DNA from: Bacteroidales bacterium
GTDB lineage: Bacteria; Bacteroidota; Bacteroidia; Bacteroidales; P3
Direction of reading: 5' to 3'
DNA length: 40,927 nt
NCBI GenBank assembly: GCA_016296345.1
Contig: JAEDJL010000018.1
Location: forward strand, 1-40,927
Part shown: positions 1 to 8,455 of the stretch, piece by piece
How the letters are laid out: every line of letters starts with the position of its first letter
Position numbering within the stretch: position 1 is the first letter of the stretch
Program-made: the position numbers and the translations under genes
The notes under the pieces: generated by a model
What the model saw: the letters and a program-made list of their open reading frames with translations, nothing else
Database searches by the model: none
What the model was told of the DNA's origin: nothing

Positions 1-258
1 TACCTTGTCGCTAACAAGGGTATATTTCTTGGTGAGAAGGTCTTTTGTTTCGGCATCAAGCTCATCAAATCCTTCCATCATCGAGAGCGTGGTGTTGGTG
101 TGCAGTATTTCATCGACAAAATCGACATATACCACTTCGGTTTTTGATTTATCTTTCTGGTTTTCAATAAACTCTCTTGCAAAGTTCTGACTTTGTACCG
201 CAAGAGGCACAAAGCCCGAAACTAATATGCAAACTGCTGTAAACAAATTTCTTATCAT
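1..258 (-). CDS. Secreted protein of unknown function (N-terminal 86 residues, cut by window edge)
   Basis: The reading frame is open from an ATG at 258 to the left edge, so only the start of the protein is visible. It opens with a Sec-type signal peptide (MIRNLFTAVCILVSGF, ending around AVQSQ), so the product should be exported to the periplasm or envelope. The mature part is hydrophilic and charged (QKDKSKTEVVYVDFVDEI). I do not recognise a family. It starts 13 bp after the parC stop on the same strand, so it is probably the last visible gene of the TPM-lemA-parC run. The coding call rests on the open frame, the signal peptide and this spacing. Confidence 0.7.
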   Translation of the reverse strand, partial: MIRNLFTAVCILVSGFVPLAVQSQNFAREFIENQKDKSKTEVVYVDFVDEILHTNTTLSMMEGFDELDAETKDLLTKKYTLVSDKV

Positions 259-271
259 GTCTGTATGTTTT

Positions 272-2824
272 TTAGAATAATGAGCCTTGTATGGTGTCTT
301 TGTCGTTTAACTCGCTCGAAAAGTTGTCAAAGTCTTCATCGTCTTGTGTTGTTTCGCTCTCTTGCTCGTATGCAAGGGGTTCAAGCCAATGGATTTGGGC
401 ATCTTTGTTTTTGCTTACTCGTTTTCCTTTGGCTCTCCACTTGTATATGTCGCACAATTCGGTGAGTTCGTATTCTTTTCCTTCGATCTCTACCCTCGGA
501 AGCCAATCGGTAGAGAAGGTTTTCAGCTCTGCTCCTTCCTGATCTTCAAAGATGTTGATTTTCTTGTTGTTTAGTTCGACTATGAAGCGTTTGAGATAGA
601 GCGATTGGCTGTCTTTGTCGATGTAGAAGACCGAAAGGGGTTTGTCGCTCACGAACTTTTCGATGTGAATAAGGTCGTCGTCAAAGTGGTTTGACAAGTC
701 GTAGTTGGTAACTCTGTAATGTCCCGAGGCATAAAGGGTGAGTATTTTGTCATCTGAGGAAAACTCTCCCAAAAAGATGCCTCTTTGGTCGGTGTTCAAT
801 CGCTTTATGTCTTGGTCAAACCATATCTTGATTGCACTGAGGGTCGATATGCCTTCGGTTTTGCGGCTTATGCTCGATATGACTCGGTGTGTGAGTATGT
901 TGCCTTTTGAGCCTCGCGACTTGATTGAAAGGTCGGCAAAGTTGTATTCCATTCTGTTGGTCTTCAAACGGGGTGCAGGCTTCATAACTACGTTTATCAC
1001 TTCGGCTTCTCCGTTTGGATTGACGCTCATATAAACTATTTTTGAGCCTTTTGTGCCTTGCGTGATGTCATAATCTCGCGAGCGTATGATGCTTGTGATA
1101 TTAAATCGCTTGACATAGTACTTTCCGAAAGCTCCGTCTTGATATACAACGTTGAATGTGGTTCTGCTGTCGTTCTTTCTGAACACTCCGACGTACAATA
1201 TCTTCTTTCCGACGTATTCTTTCTCTTGTACCTTGCGTACTGTGTAAGTTCCGTCTTTCCTTATGATGAGTATGTCGTCTATTGCAGAGCAATCGCACAC
1301 ATATTCGCCTCCTTTGAGCTTGTATCCCACAAATCCGTCGGCATAGTTGCAGTAGAGCCTCTCGTTTGCTATCGCAACAGTGGTTCCTTCTATCACATCG
1401 AAGTTGCGTATCTCGGTTTTCCTTGTTCTGTTTTTGCCATATTTGTTTTTAATTCGCTCAAAGTAAGAAATGGCATAGTCAATCAGGTTGTCCAAGTCTC
1501 TCTGTACGGCTGCAATGTCGTCTTTGATTGCAATCAAAGTGTCATCTGCTCTGTCGCTGTTGTATTTGGATATGCGGTCTATTGGTATTTTTCTCAGACG
1601 ATGAACATCTTCTATGGTAACTTCTCTTATCAGGTTTTTGACAAAGGGTTGCAAGCCTTTCATTATCGCTTCGTCAATCGCCTGATCGGAAGTACATTTT
1701 TCCATTTTCTTATATACGCCTTCCTTTATGAAGATTTTCTCCAACGAAATCCAATTCCACTTTTCGTTTAGCTCACAGAGGGCTATTTCAAGCTCTTTTT
1801 TGAGCAATTTTACGGTGTTTTCGGTCGATACTTTGAGTATTTCGCTCACCGAAGCAAAGCGTGGCTTTTCGTTTTCGATGACACAAGAGTTTGGAGACAG
1901 GCTTACCTCGCAGTCGGTAAAGGCATAGAGGGCGTCAATGGTCTGATCGACCGACGTATCGCTCGGAATGGAGATGTTAATCTCTACTTCGGCTGCGGTA
2001 TTGTTGTCTATCTTTTTGATTTTCAGCTGTCCCTTGTCGCAGGCTTTGACAATCGATTCGATAAGGCTGTCTGCCGTTGTGCCGAAAGGAACTTCTGTTA
2101 TGGAGATTGTTCGTTGGTCTATCTGCTTTATGCGAGCTCTCACTCTCAAACGCCCTCCCCTCAGACCGTCGTTGTATTTTGATACTTCCATAAGCCCTCC
2201 CGTCGGAAAATCGGGGTATATGCAGAAGTCTTCTCCTTTTAATATGGCAATGGAAGCGTCAATCAGTTCGTTGAAATTGTGTGGAAGAATTTCGCAAGCC
2301 AATCCTACCGCAATGCCTTTTGCTCCCTGTGCAAGCAAAAGAGGAAACTTGACAGGCAAAGTGTCAGGCTCCATATTCCTTCCGTCGTATGAGGGGTGGA
2401 AAGTGGTAGTCTTGGGATTGAATACGACTTCTAATGCAAATTCTGACAGACGTGCTTCTATGTATCGGGGAGCTGCCGCTCCGTCTCCCGTAAGAATGTT
2501 TCCCCAGTTGCCTTGACAGTCTATCAACAAGTCTTTTTGACCCATTGTAACCAAAGCTCCTGCGATTGAAGCGTCTCCATGTGGGTGGTACTTCATGGTA
2601 TTTCCCACTATGTTGGCGACTTTGTTGTATCTTCCGTCTTCCAACTCTCTCATGGAGTGGAGTATTCGTCGCTGAACGGGCTTCAATCCGTCATTTATGT
2701 GCGGAACAGCTCTCTCAAGTATCACATAAGAAGCATAATCCAAGAACCAGTCTTGAAACATTCCCCTTATGCTCGTTGTCTTGTGGGTTGTAATCTCGTT
2801 GTCAGAGTATGTATTTTCTTCCAT
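272..2824 (-). CDS. parC: DNA topoisomerase IV subunit A (ParC)
   Basis: Breakage-reunion subunit of the type IIA topoisomerase that decatenates daughter chromosomes; it works with ParE, encoded here at 15050-16918. The 850 residues begin with the winged-helix/tower region. The active-site tyrosine is Tyr121 in AAAPRYIEARLS. The quinolone-pocket segment is KYHPHGDASIAG (residues 78-89); the positions equal to E. coli ParC Ser80 and Glu84 are Ala85 and Gly89. Known Bacteroidota ParC proteins also carry Ala at the first position, so this is probably lineage-typical rather than acquired. The C-terminal third forms the beta-pinwheel DNA-wrapping domain, ending in an acidic tail. The ATG lies 15 bp after the lemA stop, which suggests cotranscription. 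Assignment to ParC rather than GyrA rests on the Bacteroidota-type N-terminus and the LLIDCQGNWGNI segment. Confidence 0.95.
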   Translation of the reverse strand: MEENTYSDNEITTHKTTSIRGMFQDWFLDYASYVILERAVPHINDGLKPVQRRILHSMRELEDGRYNKVANIVGNTMKYHPHGDASIAGALVTMGQKDLLIDCQGNWGNILTGDGAAAPRYIEARLSEFALEVVFNPKTTTFHPSYDGRNMEPDTLPVKFPLLLAQGAKGIAVGLACEILPHNFNELIDASIAILKGEDFCIYPDFPTGGLMEVSKYNDGLRGGRLRVRARIKQIDQRTISITEVPFGTTADSLIESIVKACDKGQLKIKKIDNNTAAEVEINISIPSDTSVDQTIDALYAFTDCEVSLSPNSCVIENEKPRFASVSEILKVSTENTVKLLKKELEIALCELNEKWNWISLEKIFIKEGVYKKMEKCTSDQAIDEAIMKGLQPFVKNLIREVTIEDVHRLRKIPIDRISKYNSDRADDTLIAIKDDIAAVQRDLDNLIDYAISYFERIKNKYGKNRTRKTEIRNFDVIEGTTVAIANERLYCNYADGFVGYKLKGGEYVCDCSAIDDILIIRKDGTYTVRKVQEKEYVGKKILYVGVFRKNDSRTTFNVVYQDGAFGKYYVKRFNITSIIRSRDYDITQGTKGSKIVYMSVNPNGEAEVINVVMKPAPRLKTNRMEYNFADLSIKSRGSKGNILTHRVISSISRKTEGISTLSAIKIWFDQDIKRLNTDQRGIFLGEFSSDDKILTLYASGHYRVTNYDLSNHFDDDLIHIEKFVSDKPLSVFYIDKDSQSLYLKRFIVELNNKKINIFEDQEGAELKTFSTDWLPRVEIEGKEYELTELCDIYKWRAKGKRVSKNKDAQIHWLEPLAYEQESETTQDDEDFDNFSSELNDKDTIQGSLF

Positions 2825-2839
2825 AGGTGTTTTGTATGA

Positions 2840-3430
2840 TTAAAACTCCACTTGGGGAGCAACGTCTGCACCTTTTTGTGCTTCAAAGTATGCTTTCTTT
2901 TCAAATCCGAGGCAAGATGCAGCTATGTTTCTCGGAAAACGTCTTATGCTTGTGTTGTAATCGTTCACCATGTCGGCATAGCGTTGTCTTTCGACTGCAA
3001 TTCGGTTTTCTGTTCCTTCGAGTTGTGATTGCAACTGCAAGAAATTTTGATTTGCTTTCAAGTCGGGATAACGCTCGATTACCACATTGAGACCCTTCAA
3101 TGCAGAGCTGAGTGCGTCTTGCGACTGTTGAAATTGAGCCATTTGCTCTTGTGTTGCATTGTTTGCGTCGATTTTGACTTGCGTTGCGTTGTTTCTTGCC
3201 TCTATTACTTTGAGCAAGGTCTCTTCTTCGTGCTTTGCATAGCCCTTTACGGTGCTTACAAGATTTGGAATGAGGTCCATACGTCTTTGATATTGACTTT
3301 CGACCTTTGACCACTGCTGTGAGCAAGCCTCTTCTTTGCTTACAAGAGAATTATAGGTGGTCAAGAAAAACAAACCTACGATTGCAACAAGTGCAACTAC
3401 CACAATGATTGAAATGTTCTTTTTATTCAT
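2840..3430 (-). CDS. lemA: LemA family membrane-anchored protein
   Basis: The 196 residues match the LemA family throughout. One N-terminal transmembrane helix (about residues 7-26) is followed by the typical YNSLVSKEEACSQQWSKVESQYQRR segment, DLIPNLVSTVKGY, and a long helical coiled bundle ending near FPRNIAASCLGF. LemA proteins are cytoplasmic-membrane proteins whose exact biochemical role is unsettled; in many bacteria they are encoded beside a TPM-domain protein. That is true here, since the TPM gene ends 44 bp upstream on the same strand. The ATG at 3430 gives the expected short cytoplasmic tail before the membrane helix. Confidence 0.93.
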   Translation of the reverse strand: MNKKNISIIVVVALVAIVGLFFLTTYNSLVSKEEACSQQWSKVESQYQRRMDLIPNLVSTVKGYAKHEEETLLKVIEARNNATQVKIDANNATQEQMAQFQQSQDALSSALKGLNVVIERYPDLKANQNFLQLQSQLEGTENRIAVERQRYADMVNDYNTSIRRFPRNIAASCLGFEKKAYFEAQKGADVAPQVEF

Positions 3431-3474
3431 ATTTGTAACTTTTTGTCTTTATATATAATATATGTGTTTCAGGC

Positions 3475-4716
3475 TCAGAACTTGCCGCCTCCGCCTCCGC
3501 CTCCCGAAAAGCCGCCTCCCCAGCCTCCCGAAAAGCCTCCGCCTTTGCCAATTCCTCCACCTCCGCCTGCAACAATGACAGGTGGAGTTTTGGGAATAAC
3601 GCTCAGTTTCTCTCCTTTATGATGACAATTCTCACATTCGTACACCGTTTTCATCAATCCGTCTTGAAGAGGTGTTGCATGGCTGACCACTTTCTCATAC
3701 TTCTTGTGGTAAGTCTTGGCTTTGCATGAGGGACAGTCCTGATAGGAAGAGAGAGTCTTGTCATACGAATAGACAAAGGTCGAATGGCATTTGTCGCACA
3801 ACCATACGTCATAGTTTTTGCTGCCAAGGGTTTCTTCCAACTGCTTAACCTTGTCAAGATATTGGTCTTCTTCTTTTTCGGAAAGAAGTTTCATCTTGCC
3901 GCCACACTCACATTTTATTTTCTTTCGCCTTACCGACGGAATGATTATACAATATACGCAAACAAGAAGTACAATCAAAGCCGGCAAGAACACAAATCCT
4001 GCAATAAGCCAAGGAATTGCTGATTTTTTTATTCGACGTATCTTATCGACTTTGTATTTTGAGTTTACTTTTGAGCCTGAGCGAGAAATGAAAATAAGAG
4101 CAAAAGCAAGGAAAACAACACAGAGAGCTATATATATGGTATCGAAATTACTCTTGTCGGCAGTTTCTTTGGGTGCAAAGCCGTTTTGATTGTATTCATC
4201 GTAGATAACGGAACACACTCTCTCAACTCCTGAGAGCATTCCGCCTGACCAGTCTCCTTTTTTGAAAAGCGGAGCCATTGTTTCTTGAAAAATTTCGGTT
4301 GCCTTACTGTCGGGCAACGCTCCCTCCAAGCCATAGCCTGTCCGAATAAAGCAATCGCGAGCCTTTACGCACAAAAGGATTATCAAACCATTGTCAGAGC
4401 CTTTTTGTCCGACCTTCCAAAGGTCGAAAAGCTCCATCGACAAATCTCTTGCCGAACAATTCTCGTCTGCGTTTACCACAACAACTGCCACTTGTGCCGT
4501 TGTTTTGCGGTAAAGCGTGTCCAACATATTGTTTATCTTCGTTTCGGTTTGTTCGTCAATCAAGTTATCTTGGTCAGACACATAACACGAAGGGCAAATC
4601 TTCTTGGGGTCGAGAATATCTTTCGCCTCAATCGACTGACTTCTTGTTTGGCTTCCGCAAAGGAGCGTAACAAACAAAAATACCAAGGTGCAAAACACCC
4701 GAAATGTTGTTTTCAT
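3475..4716 (-). CDS. TPM-domain membrane protein with zinc ribbons and Gly-rich tail
   Basis: Secreted/membrane protein of 413 residues. A signal peptide (MKTTFRVFCTLVFLFVTLL) leads into a TPM domain (about residues 45-180, with the NGLIILLCVKARDCFIRTGYGLEGALPD core). Two transmembrane stretches follow, then a cysteine-rich part with CxCGG, CDKC, CPSC and CENC pairs that look like two zinc ribbons. The tail is almost pure Gly/Ser/Phe (GGGFSGGWGGGFSGG). The architecture is like YgcG-type TPM proteins, and pairing with LemA is a known association. I chose the ATG at 4716: an upstream in-frame ATG at 4827 exists, but a TAACTTTG promoter element at 4747-4754 lies inside that extension, and the signal peptide begins at 4716. 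Function is unknown beyond a likely envelope role. Confidence 0.88.
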   Translation of the reverse strand: MKTTFRVFCTLVFLFVTLLCGSQTRSQSIEAKDILDPKKICPSCYVSDQDNLIDEQTETKINNMLDTLYRKTTAQVAVVVVNADENCSARDLSMELFDLWKVGQKGSDNGLIILLCVKARDCFIRTGYGLEGALPDSKATEIFQETMAPLFKKGDWSGGMLSGVERVCSVIYDEYNQNGFAPKETADKSNFDTIYIALCVVFLAFALIFISRSGSKVNSKYKVDKIRRIKKSAIPWLIAGFVFLPALIVLLVCVYCIIIPSVRRKKIKCECGGKMKLLSEKEEDQYLDKVKQLEETLGSKNYDVWLCDKCHSTFVYSYDKTLSSYQDCPSCKAKTYHKKYEKVVSHATPLQDGLMKTVYECENCHHKGEKLSVIPKTPPVIVAGGGGGIGKGGGFSGGWGGGFSGGGGGGGKF

Positions 4717-4746
4717 TCTGTAAATCCGAGCCTTGTTTTTGAGGAA

Positions 4747-4754
4747 CAAAGTTA
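4747..4754 (-). promoter_or_regulatory. Promoter -7 element (TAACTTTG) of the TPM-lemA-parC run
   Basis: On the minus strand this is TAACTTTG, an exact match to the Bacteroidota -7 consensus TAnnTTTG, 30 bp upstream of the ATG at 4716. No clear TTTG is seen at -33; the nearest is a weak TTTC. It lies back to back with the trxB promoter. Confidence 0.55.
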
Positions 4755-4826
4755 GGATTTTTTTTTGAATTGTCTGAAATCTGCCGAAAAAAAGTCCGTA
4801 CGCCCTGTTCTTTGTCAAAAAATTCA

Positions 4827-4834
4827 TAGCTTTG
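4827..4834 (+). promoter_or_regulatory. Promoter -7 element (TAGCTTTG) of trxB
   Basis: TAGCTTTG matches the Bacteroidota -7 consensus TAnnTTTG and lies 34 bp before the trxB ATG. A TTTG at 4811-4814 is only 12 bp upstream, too close for a standard -33 box, so the -33 element is weak or absent. Confidence 0.6.
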
Positions 4835-4868
4835 CAATCACAAAAAACAAATCGAAAAAATCAATCAG

Positions 4869-5813
4869 ATGAACACAGAAAAGATAAAATGCCTTATCAT
4901 AGGCTCAGGTCCGGCAGGCTATACAGCAGCCATTTATGCAGCAAGAGCAGACCTCAACCCCGTTGTATTTGAAGGAATGCAGGCAGGAGGACAGCTGACT
5001 ATCACAACAGAGATTGAAAACTTTCCCGGATACCCCGAAGGTGTTGCAGGCACAGAAATGATGTCTCAGTTGAAAGCTCAGGCAGAAAGATTTGGAACAG
5101 AAGTTCGCCCCGAAAGCATAACCAAAGCAGATTTCAGCCACAGACCTTTTGCAATCGAAACAGAAAGCGGAGCAAACATTTTGGCAGAAAGCGTCATTAT
5201 TGCAACAGGAGCAAGTGCAAGATGGTTGGGATTGGAAAGCGAGCAGAAGTTTATGGGACAAGGAGTGTCGGCTTGTGCAACTTGCGACGGCTTTTTCTAC
5301 AAAAACCAAGTTGTTGCGGTAATCGGAGGAGGCGATACAGCCTGTGAGGAAGCAAGTTACTTGTCAAAGATATGCAAAAAGGTCTATTTGGTTGTAAGAC
5401 GCGACGAGTTGAGAGCCTCAAAAGCCATGCAGGAAAGAGTGTTTGCCAACGAAAAGATAGAAGTGCTTTGGAACAGCAAACCAAACGAGATTTTGGGAGA
5501 CGCCGACGGCGTTAATGGTTTGAGAATTGAAAACTCAAAAAGCGGAGAGACCAAAGACATCGAACTAATGGGAGTATTTCTCGCAATAGGACACAAACCA
5601 AACACCGACCTTTTCAAAGAACAAATCGAGCTTGACGCACAAGGCTACATCAAAACCTTGGATAAGAGCAGCAAAACGAACATAGAGGGAGTGTTTGCAG
5701 CAGGAGACGTTATGGACCCTTCGTATCGTCAGGCCATTGTTGCGGCAGGAAGCGGCTGTAAGGCTGCAATGGACTGCGAAAGGTTCTTGATAGAAAATCC
5801 GATAGCAGAATAG
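4869..5813 (+). CDS. trxB: Thioredoxin-disulfide reductase
   Basis: FAD- and NADPH-dependent enzyme that reduces thioredoxin in the cytoplasm. The 314 residues show the FAD-binding GSGPAG (12-17), the redox-active CATC (136-139), the NADPH-binding GGGDTA (153-158) and the C-terminal FAD motif GVFAAGDV. Length and motif order are those of the low-molecular-weight bacterial enzyme. The likely partner thioredoxin is at 34851-35168. The ATG follows the TAGCTTTG promoter element. The porin gene begins 5 bp after its stop, so the two are probably on one transcript. Confidence 0.97.
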   Translation: MNTEKIKCLIIGSGPAGYTAAIYAARADLNPVVFEGMQAGGQLTITTEIENFPGYPEGVAGTEMMSQLKAQAERFGTEVRPESITKADFSHRPFAIETESGANILAESVIIATGASARWLGLESEQKFMGQGVSACATCDGFFYKNQVVAVIGGGDTACEEASYLSKICKKVYLVVRRDELRASKAMQERVFANEKIEVLWNSKPNEILGDADGVNGLRIENSKSGETKDIELMGVFLAIGHKPNTDLFKEQIELDAQGYIKTLDKSSKTNIEGVFAAGDVMDPSYRQAIVAAGSGCKAAMDCERFLIENPIAE

Positions 5814-5818
5814 AGAGA

Positions 5819-7633
5819 TTGAAACACCGAAACATTCTGTTGTTTCTTGCATTTGCTGCGATAACTCTTTGTTTTGATTTGGCAAATGCACAATCTTACC
5901 AAGCGGACTCGACAAATGACAAGACCGATGCTTTTTTGTTGAGTCCGCATGGTGGTTTTGTCTTGGTCGAAGGGGCGTTTGACAATCCTCTTTCTTCTGT
6001 TCACCGCACCGACAAGGCAGAACAGTTTGGAAATGCTTTCTTTCAGAGACTTTCGACCCCTTCTTCTGCGTCTCAAAACTTGATTTTCGATTGCAATTCC
6101 ACAACTTCTCACCATTTTCTTCCCGATTTGTTTGCAGCATACACCTATCTGCCTCAAAATGTGCTGTATTTCCAAACCTCAAAACCTCACAGCAATCTGA
6201 AATATTCAAGCAGTATCAACTCTTCTCAGTATTTCAGTGTTTTCCACACCCAAAATCTTACGAGAAATTGGAACATCGGATTGCGGTATGACGTCAATTA
6301 CCTTGACGGAACGTTCGCAAAATCGGCTGTAATGAACCAATTTTTCAATCTGACTACCAACTACATAAGCAAAAACGGACGTTATCGACTTGCAGGAGCG
6401 TTTATTCGCAATCGGGCTTACGTTTTGGAAAACGGAGGCTTGCTTTCGGATTCTTTGTTTCAAAACCAACTCTTCTCAAAGCCCGAAACCTATCCCACAA
6501 ATCTTTCGGAAGGATATTCCAAATACAAAACTGCCGATTTTTCTCTTTATCAGAGCTTTGACTTCAATCGAAACAAAGAAACTGCAAGCAAAATATTCAA
6601 CCCGGGAAGGCTCTGTCTGCAAACCAACTTCATGTGTTCGGCTCGCATTTACAAAGACGAATACCTCACAGAGGCAGATTCTCTTGCCACACGCTCGCTT
6701 CAAAACAATCTTTTTTGGACAAACGGAAGCGAAACGAACAAACGTCTGATTGTAAGCCTTGGAGCAAAACACGAATTGCTGATGTTTTCGGACAAGAGCA
6801 ACTCTCCGGTTTTCAATATATTAAGTCCGACTGCCAAAGTGGTGTTCAATCTCAAAATGTTCTCCTTTTCGGCAGAGGGAACAAGAAGTCTGTCGTCCGA
6901 GAGCTACAATGGCGATTATGATTTGAGAGCTTCGGCTTCCATGTCGGTGAAAAACAGCCATATAAGCATAGTTGCAGGAAGCGGAAAGCAGACCAATCAA
7001 TATATTTATTCGCATTATGAGGGCGAAAACCTGTCATATAACCTGCCACAAGAGAAAACAGACTACTCTTTTTTGAAAGCAAGTTATTGGTTTGCAGATA
7101 TATTTGCCTGCAACTTGAATTATTTTCAAACAAACAACCGTCCTGTCGTGAGAAGCAGCGACATGACAATCGTTTACAGCGACATTATCAACATTATTCA
7201 AGCTCGACTTCTTGCAAAGAAAGAATGGCAACACTTTGGTTTGCAGACAGATTGCGTTTTGCAGCATATTGATGACGAAACTTACCTTCATTTGCCTCTC
7301 TTTATGGCAAAACAAAGTATCTATTTCAAATTCAACCTTTTCGGAGGCAAGTTGGAGACCAATACAGGCATAGATTTGCGATACAACACCTCATATTATG
7401 CAGACAAATACCTGCCCGAGGTCGGTCTTTTTGCCTTTCAGTCTGAAAACAAGTACGGTAACTATCCCTATTGCGACCTTTTTGTCAATGCACGCATAGA
7501 TAAATGCAACGTATTTCTCGCTCTGTCGCACCCCTATGCAGGTTTGTTCGGCTATAACTACATTTCCACACCGCTGTATCCCGAAGAGGGCTTGTCATTA
7601 CGCTGGGGATTGAGCTGGAACTTCGTCAATTAG
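5819..7633 (+). CDS. Putative outer-membrane porin (Porin_10-like beta-barrel)
   Basis: A 604-residue exported protein. The start is TTG at 5819: it is the only start that keeps the signal peptide (KHRNILLFLAFAAITLCFDLANAQ), and no in-frame ATG or GTG is seen before it. The mature protein has many alternating polar/aromatic strands. The stretch around NWNIGLRYDVNYLDGTF, then NGRYRLAGAFIRNRAYVLENGG, resembles the Bacteroidota putative-porin family (Porin_10). It should sit in the outer membrane as a beta-barrel; substrate unknown. It begins 5 bp after trxB, and the TTG start suggests reduced or coupled translation. The family name comes from remembered motif similarity, not a search. Confidence 0.75.
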   Translation: MKHRNILLFLAFAAITLCFDLANAQSYQADSTNDKTDAFLLSPHGGFVLVEGAFDNPLSSVHRTDKAEQFGNAFFQRLSTPSSASQNLIFDCNSTTSHHFLPDLFAAYTYLPQNVLYFQTSKPHSNLKYSSSINSSQYFSVFHTQNLTRNWNIGLRYDVNYLDGTFAKSAVMNQFFNLTTNYISKNGRYRLAGAFIRNRAYVLENGGLLSDSLFQNQLFSKPETYPTNLSEGYSKYKTADFSLYQSFDFNRNKETASKIFNPGRLCLQTNFMCSARIYKDEYLTEADSLATRSLQNNLFWTNGSETNKRLIVSLGAKHELLMFSDKSNSPVFNILSPTAKVVFNLKMFSFSAEGTRSLSSESYNGDYDLRASASMSVKNSHISIVAGSGKQTNQYIYSHYEGENLSYNLPQEKTDYSFLKASYWFADIFACNLNYFQTNNRPVVRSSDMTIVYSDIINIIQARLLAKKEWQHFGLQTDCVLQHIDDETYLHLPLFMAKQSIYFKFNLFGGKLETNTGIDLRYNTSYYADKYLPEVGLFAFQSENKYGNYPYCDLFVNARIDKCNVFLALSHPYAGLFGYNYISTPLYPEEGLSLRWGLSWNFVN

Positions 7634-7688
7634 CCAATTCTTTTCACGGTTTTTCTCGGTTTTTCGACATTTGAAACTCACAAGATGA

Positions 7689-7838
7689 GATTATCAACAA
7701 TTATTACACCTTGATAATCGGATTATCTTCGCAAGATAATGGTATTATCTTGGCGTGATAATGGTATTATCTTCTCATGATAATCGGATTATCAAGCAGT
7801 GATAATCCGATTATCAACAAAAAATTTTTTTGATAATC
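7689..7838. repeat. GATAAT palindrome array, copy A (five units)
   Basis: Framed by GATTATC (7689-7695) and GATAATC (7832-7838). Between them are five 15-bp palindromes of form GATAATnnnATTATC at 7713, 7735, 7757, 7779 and 7801, each 22 bp from the next, with 7-bp linkers. Central triplets run CGG, GGT, GGT, CGG, CCG. A/T-rich spacers separate the array from the flanking half-sites. The element fills most of the gap between the convergent porin and methyltransferase genes, and may also end transcription. Related copies are at 17471-17597 and 27413-27517. Confidence 0.95.
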
Positions 7839-7898
7839 ATAGAAAAGCTCGACCAAATTGCCGATTTATCTCTTGCTATCTTCGTGATAATATGAGCT

Positions 7899-8435
7899 TT
7901 ACAAGTATTTGCAAAGCACCTGCCAAAGAACTATGGCACAACTGTTGCATACGTTGAGAGAATGCTTCGTTCCGAACTGCGGAATCTCGACAGAATCGTC
8001 GCTAAAATTGACAACTTCTTGCTGCACTCCTTCGACTTCGTTGCCAAAAATGAGAGCTGTTTTTTCTCCTTTGTCGATTTGCAGATTGTTGAGGGCGATA
8101 CTGTTTTGTGTCTGCTCGACTGCATAGACTTTGTATCCCTTGGTTTTCAGCTCTTTTACTACTTGCAGGGTGTCTTCTTCATATCTCCACTGAACGCTTT
8201 CGGTTGCTCCGAGTGCAGTCTTTTGAATATCGCGGTGAGGAGGCTTGGGTGTTATTCCGCACAGCAACAATTCTTCGACCAAAAAGGCATCGCAAGTTCT
8301 GAAAATGCTGCCTACGTTGTTCATACTGCGGACATTATCCAACACAACCACAATAGGATTTTTCTCTGCCGCCTTAAATTCGTCTATGCTCTTGCGAAAG
8401 AGTTGTTCGCTCGTCAGCTTGGTTCTGTTTTTCAT
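7899..8435 (-). CDS. SpoU/TrmH-family RNA 2'-O-methyltransferase
   Basis: SPOUT-fold, S-adenosylmethionine-dependent enzyme that should methylate a ribose 2'-OH in tRNA or rRNA. All three family motifs are visible in the 178 residues: motif 1 DNVRSMNNVGSIFRTC (33-48), motif 2 ALIFGNEVEGV (near 130), and motif 3 IPQFGTKHSLNVCNS near the end, whose knot normally reads SLNVSVA. There is no separate N-terminal RNA-binding domain, so the substrate cannot be told from sequence. The gene follows the two GldN-like genes by 20 bp on the same strand and is probably read with them. Confidence 0.9.
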   Translation of the reverse strand: MKNRTKLTSEQLFRKSIDEFKAAEKNPIVVVLDNVRSMNNVGSIFRTCDAFLVEELLLCGITPKPPHRDIQKTALGATESVQWRYEEDTLQVVKELKTKGYKVYAVEQTQNSIALNNLQIDKGEKTALIFGNEVEGVQQEVVNFSDDSVEIPQFGTKHSLNVCNSCAIVLWQVLCKYL

Positions 8436-8455
8436 CGTTTTGTCTGTATGTGTTC

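Noticed and set aside
1058..1771. Open frame of 237 codons on the plus strand
   Set aside because: Antisense shadow of parC, which has a complete family match on the other strand.
272..2824. Acquired quinolone resistance in ParC (Ala85 and Gly89 in the pocket)
   Set aside because: As far as I recall, Bacteroidota ParC proteins naturally have Ala at the first position, so resistance cannot be claimed from this sequence.
7689..7838. CRISPR array
   Set aside because: Repeat of 15 bp with 7-bp linkers is far below CRISPR dimensions, the linkers recur between loci, and no cas gene is present. The same holds for the 21-bp arrays.
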